DNA of 64,000 nucleotides from Dimorphilus gyrociliatus (taxonomy: Eukaryota; Annelida; Polychaeta; Dinophilidae), in the NCBI GenBank assembly GCA_904063045.1, contig CAJFCJ010000033.1:62001-126000 (forward strand), given 5' to 3'. Numbering within the stretch: the first letter of the stretch is position 1; every line of letters begins with the position of its first letter. This document shows, one piece after another, positions 56,639-64,000 of this stretch. The translations under genes and the position numbers were made by a program. Under the pieces are notes generated by a model that worked only from the letters and a program-made list of their open reading frames with translations, was not told the DNA's origin and made no database searches.

Positions 56639-57217
56639 ATGATGTTATTGTTACAGCAAAGAAATATCCCATTTGTACAGTTACGAAGAATTGCTTCAAC
56701 AGTTAAAGAAGTGAACTTTTATGACATTTTACAAATTTCCCCAAAAGCCAGCCAAAGTCAAGTCAAAAAAGCTTTTTATAAACTATCAAAAACATATCAT
56801 CCCGATGTAAATAAATCAAAGGAAGCTAAAGAAAAATATATAAAAATAACGGAAGCCTACGAAATTCTAGGGAATTCTGATCAGCGTAAAATGTACGATG
56901 AACGTTTCGAAATTTACGAAGTAAAAGAGGCAATGAAGAACGTTGACCCATCATATAGACAATTTTATAGACAAAGAGGAACGTTTAAAGCTAGGTCTAA
57001 GGCTCCGATGAGTGGTAGAACGAGCTATTATAATTTCGATGAGTTTTACAAAGAACATTACGGAAGAAATATAAGAGAGAGTTATCATCGAAAGATGCAA
57101 GAGAAAGAAGCTAAGAAGGAGTTTGAACAATGGAGTGGAAGTAATAGAAGAATAATTGCTCTTTATGGACTTAGTTTACCAATAATTTTAATAGCAATAT
57201 TAAGCATATTAAAATAA
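56639..57217 (+). CDS. DNAJC30: DNAJC30-like mitochondrial J-domain protein
   Basis: J-protein; in vertebrates DNAJC30 sits in the inner mitochondrial membrane, where it has been linked to ATP synthase and complex I upkeep. Intronless, 192 codons. Residues 1-25 are basic and amphipathic (NIPFVQLRRIAS), fitting a mitochondrial targeting sequence. The J domain is at about 26-92 with the essential HPD in KLSKTYHPDVNKSKE. The DNAJC30-type motif YNFDEFYKEHYGRNIRE follows at about 133-150, and one membrane helix (LPIILIAILSIL) ends the protein. Two adjacent ATGs (56639 and 56642); either could be used. The stop lies 25 bp from the stop of the opposing JmjC gene, so the transcripts should overlap at their 3' ends. 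Confidence 0.9.
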   Translation: MMLLLQQRNIPFVQLRRIASTVKEVNFYDILQISPKASQSQVKKAFYKLSKTYHPDVNKSKEAKEKYIKITEAYEILGNSDQRKMYDERFEIYEVKEAMKNVDPSYRQFYRQRGTFKARSKAPMSGRTSYYNFDEFYKEHYGRNIRESYHRKMQEKEAKKEFEQWSGSNRRIIALYGLSLPIILIAILSILK

Positions 57218-57242
57218 TTGTCTCTTCCTATGTATTATTGCA

Positions 57243-58974
57243 TCATAGTAGATCAAAGTATTTCTTGTTTACATCCATTTTACATGTTCGACAAGGATAT
57301 TCTTTTGTTAAAAATGGTGTATACCTAAAAAAGAAAAAAATAAAAAAACAAGCTATATCATTTGAACGTAATGAATGGAAGAAAATAGAGAAGACAGAGA
57401 AAGAGAGAATGCTTGAAGAAAGAAAAGCCCCAACATCTTACCAAAAGTTCACAGCCAAATTCCTTTTTTCAGTTATATTTGGCATAGAATTCACTTCGTG
57501 CCACCAAAACGAGGGCATATAGAGTACATCTCCACGAGATATAGTACAATTTAGAGGACGAGTTTTAGCGAAATTAGGAAATTTTGTAAAATCTGGTTTT
57601 TTTACATCGACTGGTGACATAACCATTGAAGTACTGTCGTCTCGAGATTTTCTTCGGAATTTTTTAACCTTTCTATCGAAGCTCAACGAACCTTGAATAA
57701 TATGAGATTCGTAAAGATTCTCATTATCCCAAGGTTCGAATAAAATAACTTGCTTAGTTCCGGATACCTGCATAATAGTTTTGTATGAAATTACGGAAAT
57801 ATACGATAAGATAATTCAAATTTACTTGGCATAATAGATTATCGTAAGGATCAAAGTGAAGCCTTCCAATTGTATGACCGTCACTTAACCAGGAATTTGT
57901 GTGCTCTTTGTCTAAGTACTCTTTAATAAATTCTGGCTCTTCTATATAATTTAACATATCTGGCATATATTCTGAAATAGAACTATATTCCATATAGGCT
58001 GATATATTTCTCATAGTATAATTCTTTAAGGAGCCTGTATATTCTATTATATCTAAAAATTCCTTCATTTTCATATTTGCCGGGGCTGGCCTGACAACGA
58101 CCAGATCGGGAAATTCTAATTGCTTTCGAACCTTTTCGGGTATTTCTAAACTTTCGTAATCTTCCCATAGTTTTGCTGATTCAACACCTTCAAAATCGCC
58201 TTTTGGCGTTAATTTAATATGAACTACCTGATTGGACAGTTTCTCCCTGATATAGTTATTTTTCCAGTCTTCCAGAGCTTTCCAATTGTTTGCTAAACCT
58301 TTAAAAATAACTGGTTTTGATTTAGTTAGAAATTTATCAAAAAATTCTTTAGCAGACGGTGGTTTATTGTAAATTTCACATTGAGACATTTCATTATTCA
58401 TTTGATCAGCACGTACGAAATGAGCATTAAGACTATTAGGATATTTCTTATATAATTCTTCAATAGTTCTTCCAGTTACCTTATAAACATCCCGTAATAT
58501 TGACTCTTTCCTCTTACCCTTTGCATCTAAAGTACCGTCCACCTGTCTGAAAGTTGAGCAAAGACTATTTATAAATTCAACAAGGTAGTTCAGCGACATT
58601 ATCCCTTTGTATGGTACCGGTTTGGGTGAGGCGAAAACATGAGATGGCATCAATAAGCAAGATCTATCTAAGTTAATCTTTTCAATAGCTACAAAACTGC
58701 TCATAAACATATTCTGATCTACTTTTTGACCATTTGGCCATAGTTCAAATCCTGATACATTGAATAGCCCCACGGTAACATTGTCATCTTGATAGATATT
58801 AGAGAGATCTTTAATACTTCCATATGTTTTTAATTCAGCTACATTAAATCCAACAAAGCAGGAATGGTGAAGAATTTCAAATATTTTGGGTATATCATAG
58901 ATTTCATATGTATGCGAGTTTATTAGAGTAAATAAATTGAACAGAATTAATGCACAATATTTAAAAAAAATCAT
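57243..58974 (-). CDS. Secretory-pathway JmjC (cupin-8) dioxygenase
   Basis: Probable Fe(II)/2-oxoglutarate oxygenase. The start (58974) gives a signal peptide (MIFFKYCALILFNLFTLINS), so the protein enters the ER. The first exon (57820-58974) encodes about 200 residues without a domain I recognise, then the cupin fold from KPVIFKGLANNWKALEDW. The iron-binding HxD is in GRLHFDPYDNLLCQ; the exon joins near 57770 to SGTKQVILFEPWDNE, with a Lys at the usual 2-oxoglutarate position. The distal His is in MPSFWWHEVNS. The final exon (57243-57325) adds PFLTKEYPCRTCKM with a CxxC. About 520 residues, three exons. It resembles TYW5/JMJD-type small JmjC proteins, but the signal peptide and long N-terminal part are different. 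Substrate unknown: protein hydroxylation in the ER is inference. Confidence 0.82.
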
Positions 58975-59672
58975 CTTCTCTTACGTTTATTTCTTCATTG
59001 ACTATTCGGAACCGGAACTTGACGTCTGCTTGTAAATTTTGGCACGAAAATAATGATATTCATAAGATAATTAATATCTAGATTCAATTTTTTAAGAATT
59101 TCAAGGACCTATTATTAACTGAAGTTTTATGATCTCTTTCCCTTAATTGGAGAATAATCTTTACTTTGTCACTTCTGGACTATAAACAAATTTCTATTTT
59201 TATCTATCCTTTTTTCTTTGTGATCTTTTATTGATCATTTTCCTATGCCATTATAGTACTTGCCAGCTTTATAACAATAAGAGCGACTACTAATGAAGCC
59301 ATTAACAATAGCCAATCAATGTTAATTATTAGCTTTGTAACTATAGTGAATAAACATTAGAAGGTGGGGTGGGGGAATGCAAGTAAATAATGGTGTTCTA
59401 TGAGGAATCTTGACATTATATATAAGTCTTTTTTTTTAATATTTCAAAGTGAATATGCTAAAAAGAAAAGCAAATAAAAGATGATCGATTCGGATAAGTT
59501 TAAATATGTGGTGCGAAATAATTTGATGACATTGTTGGCAATCTACTCACTAAATTCGAGTCGAATTTTCAAATTGTAGCACGCACCAGTCTTCGGTAAA
59601 TAACGTAAACAAACATGGTGGCTAATTCAACTTGAAAAGTTCTCTTCTTCTATTCTTTAAACACTTTTAAAA
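58975..59672. promoter_or_regulatory. Divergent promoter region
   Basis: Head-to-head spacer between the JmjC gene (minus) and the uncharacterised gene at 59673 (plus). AT-rich, no coding exon seen; a G-rich patch lies at about 59363-59375. Confidence 0.5.
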
Positions 59673-61993
59673 ATGTCGACTATGGTGCATTTAGACTATC
59701 CCCGGAGTGAAAATTTCCTCCAATGGGACGAATTAGAGTAATTAGTATCAATATCTATTTTTCTTACGACTAATAACGTTAATTAATTTTCAGATGCCTC
59801 AGCAGAGCTTTAGGAGTAAGTTACAAAGCTTTATATTTTTAATTATAGACCTCAAAAAGAAACTCTTTACAGTTTCCTAGTGATTATTTATTGAGAGAGA
59901 TTCCAAAGGAATACACTGAAAAGAGCGGTATAACAATAGAAGTAAGTTTATCATATCTTAGTTATTTTTTGCATCCAATTAATAGCGAATTATCGCCTAA
60001 TCATTTTCTTAAAATCAATCTAGAATTTCTATTATCTGATAAACAAACACCACTGCTTTGATAGAGCTGTTGATCATACATTTAATATTCATTCTCCACA
60101 ATGGAATCTTAAAGTCATAAAGAAATCCGTCTACCTGCTAAGTCACAGAGCAATAAGGTAAGAGTTAAGTCAATAAGATATAGATTAATCCTATAAATTA
60201 ATCCGATCCCCTTTTAGTTTCAAGCAACTTTTTGATATAAGAATTGCGTATGGAGTTTACGAAACTTTAGATACAAGAGGTCTTCTAACAGAGGAGGAAC
60301 GTCTTAGGAGAGCTCTGAAAATGTGTAATTTTCAAATATCTCCTATGAAGAAGAGACATAGATTAAAGCATATGCAACAAGCATTTACCGAATCGAATCG
60401 TATGCAATTAGATGAATTTATGCAATTAATACTTTGGTGTAAAAAATATCAAGAATGGGAAAATAAAGGCTCAAATTTAAATTTAACCAAAGATTTCTCA
60501 ACAGGACTCTACGAAGTAGGCATAAATACCACATTAAATCACTTATCTATTTTGCTTAATTTGTTAGCTGGAAGATTTTAATGAACTTTTACATCATCAT
60601 GACGAGAAGATGGGCTGGAAATTAGACGAAGAATATTTACAAGAGGAAAGGGCGTTTTCGAAAGAACGTCACGGAAGTAAAAGGTTACCTAAAGAAAGTA
60701 CAATTGATCCTGAAGTTAGAAGACGAATGGTAAGTATAAAGAGACAGATAGACAAACAAACAAACAGACTATTGCTTAAATAACAAATGCTTATCAAAAC
60801 ACAAACTGGATTTAAATAGAAAAGGGTTTGTTAATGTTGTTTGCTTTATATTCCGTAATAATTCTATTAATCTTTTCGAAAAGCTTTAGATTTTACTAAT
60901 TGTTATTCTTTATGTTATACTATATTTCTCATTTCGTCACCTTTTCATTTTGAAAAGGTCGAAAAATTGATATTCTTCTAATTTCATCCAATTTCCATAA
61001 TTTGTGTATTGTAAATGTTAAACGGGAATTATTTACGTAATTACAATAGGTTTATGAACATATGCGAAAGTACATGCCACTTAAAGAAGAAATGAATAAA
61101 TCCGAGGGACGTGTACAAAGCGCTCAAGCCGGATATATTCGAGATAGACCTATTACAACTCCCAGGGTTATAAACGATTTCCAGTCCAATAATAATTCCC
61201 AAAGCCAATCAACTGATAATCATCCGAATAGCCTGCAAGATCGTATGAAAGTCTTTTATAAAAGACCAAAAACTAGTCACGCTAAAAATACAAAATCATC
61301 GAAATCACAATCAAATTATCCTGCAAGACCGTATAGTACCCCGCCAGTAATTCGCCAAGAAGATGTTGAAGAATTGGAGAGAAACGTTTCTAACCTAAAA
61401 TTCAGCGATGTTACTCTCGTACGTTATTCTTCTTAAATAAACACACAAACAAACAAACAAACAAATCAATCTCTTCAATAGGTTGACAAGTACAAGAAAA
61501 GATTTGTCGGAGATATGGAATATCTTTATCCTGGTTTTAGTCAACGTTCAATAGGAAAGGATATAAGAAATGCTAGAAGACCTAAAACCGCCCCCGTTGG
61601 ACAGAGAGTTGGTACAGTAAAAAGGTAAACAAACGTCAACTTAATACTTCTTTTAGTATAAAAGAAAACGGATATTTCATTTATAGGAGAATTTTAATGA
61701 AACAACAATCAACTCAAAGTCAATTGAATGAGGAACAACGTCAACAGGAAGTGAAAAATGATATTCTCAAGGGAACAGAGGCGGTAGTTGGAACTAAAAA
61801 TTGGAAACTTGTACTTGATCATATGGAAAATGTGCCAATCATAGAACCTAAATCAAAAGATGTTAAATTTAAAATGCGTAAAAGTAAAAGAACCGAAAAA
61901 GCCAAATTATCAAGACTAGTCAACTTAGTGGAGAAGGATTCACCATATATGGCAAGAAAGTTAGCTTTTGCTGCTGTAAAACAAAGACCGTGA
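59673..61993 (+). CDS. Uncharacterised protein with EF-hand-like region and RPKT motifs
   Basis: I do not recognise the family. Eight to ten exons join in phase from the ATG at 59673 (MSTMVHLDYPRSENFLQWDE) through FPSDYLLREIPKEYTEKSG (59877), FYYLINKHHCFDRAVDHTF (60024), DIRIAYGVYETLDTRGLLTE (60220), LEDFNELLHHHDEKMGWKLD (60570), MRKYMPLKEEMN (61050), FVGDMEYLYPGFSQRS (61482) and MKQQSTQSQLNEEQ (61688). The part at about residues 105-185 looks like degenerate EF-hands (DTRGLLTEEERLRRAL; SNRMQLDEFMQLILW). The rest is basic and disordered, with repeated short motifs (KRPKTSHAK, ARPYSTPP, RRPKTAPVG). Such RPKT/TAP motifs are common in ciliary and flagellar proteins, so an axonemal role is a guess. 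About 520 residues. Stop 61991-61993. Confidence 0.75.
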
Positions 61994-62197
61994 TTGATAA
62001 CCTAGGAAAGATTTTCTTGACATAAATACCTAGTCGCCAAATGAATGGAAATAATAATTATATAGGAAACTCTTTAAATTCATAAACATTTATTGACATA
62101 ATAGTAATTGAAATATAAACAAATTTTTTTTGGTTGAGAACATACGAGAAAGAATAAACTTATTTTCGAAGTTTTCCAGAAAAGATCCTAATGGGAG

Positions 62198-62239
<42 letters not shown>

Positions 62240-62489
62240 AAAAGTTTTTCTTATTGTTTTCTTTTTAATAATTTAAAATGAAACAATTAACCTTGTCGTT
62301 GTACCCAATCACAATATCCAGAAACTGTGATTTCTAGACTAGAGGAATTTTTTATAATTAAACAATAAAATATTGTTGCCCAAACAGAGATTTTTTTCAA
62401 ACTTATTTGATGATTTAATGAAATAAATATTATTTCTTTTAAACTACATCATATATATATATATAAATATATATGATTATTAAGGACTT
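61994..62489. other. Convergent 3' spacer with (GA)n repeat
   Basis: 3' UTRs of the uncharacterised gene (plus) and RalBP1 (minus). Contains a (GA)n tract at 62205-62235 and a short TA repeat at about 62452-62474. No coding exon seen. Confidence 0.65.
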
Positions 62490-63894
62490 TCAAGTAAATT
62501 TTGGACTATCACTTGAAAATGAATTATCCTGATTGGCTTGTTGAATGAGACGAATTTCAACTTTAACATTTAGGCATGCTTGCCTTTCTTGATGAATTTT
62601 GTCACATAAGTCTTTACTCTTAAACTGAAATAGAATAAGAAAACAAAAAAAAGTTAGCTTTTTTTCAATATCGTAAGAAAAATGAAAAAAAAAAAGAATT
62701 TGTTACCTCTTCGTTTTCATTGCTTTTTGTTATATTTTGCAAGTGGAGAATTAAATCATTAAGATCTTCATCGTCACTATCGGAATCTGACGATTCAGTA
62801 CAATATAATTCTTCATTAATAGCTTTCATATCGCTTATTTCCTATTGAAAAAAAAAATGTAATTTTAGTAGAAAAACTACAAAAGAGATATGTTAATTCA
62901 AGAAATATGACTTTTAAAAAAATATTTACTTGGTGTAACTTTTCAATTTCCAACTGTTCTGTATCGATTTTTTGTCTCAGTTCGTCACCTAAAAGCCAAA
63001 ACGAATTTAATTAAAATCATAATAAATATCTACTTACGTATTGCTATCAATTCTTCCTCCTCCAGAACAGCTTTTTGGTGTATGACTAGCAATTCTTCAT
63101 ATTTAGATGCACTCATATCATCTCCTTCTACAATCTCATCGTCTGAACTAGTTACAACTGTTTCAGAACTACATTCAGTTGATATGACAAGGTCATCATC
63201 ATCATCATCATCATCGTCGTCGTCGACATCATTTTCCTCCACTTTCTCCTCTTCGCTCTCATAAAATTCTTGATTACGTTCATTAATCATCTTAATTTCG
63301 CGAGCCTCTAGCGAATCACTACCTTCTTCGTCCTCCAGCGATATAGAATCATTGGGTACTTCTACGAAACGTTCAACTTCATTCGCATTTGCTATTTCCT
63401 CCATCACAACGACAGCTTCGCCTTTTTCAATCGAATTTACTTGCTGATCATTCTCAACTTGATCTGGTGGAGCATTTTCTTTTTCTTCAGCGGACAGTCG
63501 TTTTCTATGTGCATCGGGAGTGGCTTTTTTTGGCTGTTCGGTTAATTCTTTTAACGACCTATCATGTTTCATATTTAAGTTTGGGGTCGATTTGAGATTT
63601 ACTTCAGGTGTAGTTTTGGTTGAATGTCTTTCAACAGGAGTTAAATTAGTGACTTCTGCAGGCGTAATTTCTTTGAGTTTGAGAATTTGCTTCAACTTCC
63701 TTTTTAGTTGAGTAATTACTCGTTGAACTTCCCATAATTCCTCTTCCAATTCAATTTCTCGACAAATAATTAATCTTTGGTGTAAAAACGACAATCGAGA
63801 TTCCTGTTTAGATAATTCCTCTTGTAAAGCTTCAGAATTATCTGGTAATTCAAGAGACCATTTAGAGCCAACTGGTTTCAAAGGAGCGGCGTAT
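62490..63894 (-). CDS. RALBP1: RalA-binding protein 1 (RLIP76/RalBP1), C-terminal part
   Basis: Ral effector with RhoGAP activity, acting in endocytosis. Only the 3' exons are in the window; the RhoGAP domain would lie beyond 64000. The first exon here starts at an acceptor (63895-63896) and encodes LKPVGSKWSLELPDN, then EELWEVQRVITQLKRKLKQ, the conserved helix that follows the GAP domain in RalBP1. A long disordered acidic insert follows, with an 11-Asp run from a TCA/TCG repeat (63195-63226). The Ral-binding coiled coil comes next (YEELLVIHQKAVLEEEELIAI, then GDELRQKIDTEQLEIEKLHQ at about 62930-62987, ISDMKAINEELYCTESSDSD at about 62708-62840, and KIHQERQACLNVKVEIRLIQ). Stop 62490-62492. 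Exons: 63036-63894, about 62930-62987, 62707-62840, 62490-62625. Partial at its 5' end. Confidence 0.9.
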
Positions 63895-64000
63895 CTTAAA
63901 AAAATAAAAAACAAAACAAAATAAAAAAAATACAATAGAAAAAAAAAAACAAATAGTATGTTTGAAAAATTTAACAATTTTTATTTATTTCTTTTATTAC
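63895..64000 (-). other. RalBP1 intron, truncated by the window end
   Basis: A- and T-rich sequence upstream of the acceptor of the first visible RalBP1 exon. An open frame continues into it but reads as Phe/Leu/Tyr low complexity, typical of a polypyrimidine tract. Confidence 0.7.

Overview
This is eukaryotic nuclear DNA from an AT-rich, compact animal genome. Almost every gene is cut by many short introns (often 50-80 bp, GT...AG). The genes are typical metazoan ones: receptor guanylate cyclase, vinculin, Homer, Rab11-FIP, SUV4-20, ARL1 and RalBP1. A large GRL101/relaxin-receptor-like LGR and a eukaryotic xylose isomerase point to a lophotrochozoan. The very short introns and spacers would fit a miniaturised annelid such as Dimorphilus, but that species guess is inference. 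I see no prokaryotic operons, CRISPR arrays, rRNA or recognisable tRNA, and no intact transposon.

Layout, left to right. 0.9-6.8 kb (+): receptor guanylyl cyclase with one apparent frameshift. 7.5-14.8 kb (-): vinculin, about 21 coding exons, tail-to-tail with the cyclase. 15.65-16.65 kb (+): Homer scaffold, head-to-head with vinculin. 17.95-29.30 kb (+): the most unusual locus, an apparently single gene encoding a giant leucine-rich-repeat GPCR. Its ectodomain is a mosaic of EGF, CUB, C-type-lectin-like, LDLa and LRR modules, and its cytoplasmic tail resembles a truncated, catalytically dead protein kinase. 29.41-29.87 kb (-): small chromoshadow protein. 30.50-31.37 kb (+): ropporin-1-like ciliary protein. 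32.44-38.08 kb (+): Rab11-FIP class I with a run of frame-neutral mini-exons. 39.33-41.47 kb (-): Death-domain/SEFIR adaptor. 43.65-45.21 kb (-): SUV4-20 methyltransferase. 47.57-49.88 kb (+): xylose isomerase. 50.56-51.68 kb (+): SAP + THAP protein. 54.62-56.14 kb (+): ARL1. 56.64-57.22 kb (+): DNAJC30-like protein. 57.24-58.97 kb (-): secretory-pathway JmjC protein. 59.67-61.99 kb (+): uncharacterised, possibly ciliary protein. 62.49-63.89 kb (-): 3' part of RalBP1, which runs off the window.

The genes are not an operon or a pathway. Themes that recur are cell-surface signalling (cyclase, LGR, SEFIR adaptor), membrane traffic (Rab11-FIP, ARL1, RalBP1), adhesion/synaptic scaffolding (vinculin, Homer), chromatin (chromoshadow protein, SUV4-20, SAP-THAP) and cilia (ropporin-like). 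Several pairs are convergent with tiny gaps: 25 bp between DNAJC30-like and JmjC, 109 bp between the LGR and the chromoshadow gene. Exon joins were worked out by eye from splice signals, reading phase and family conservation; no search was run.
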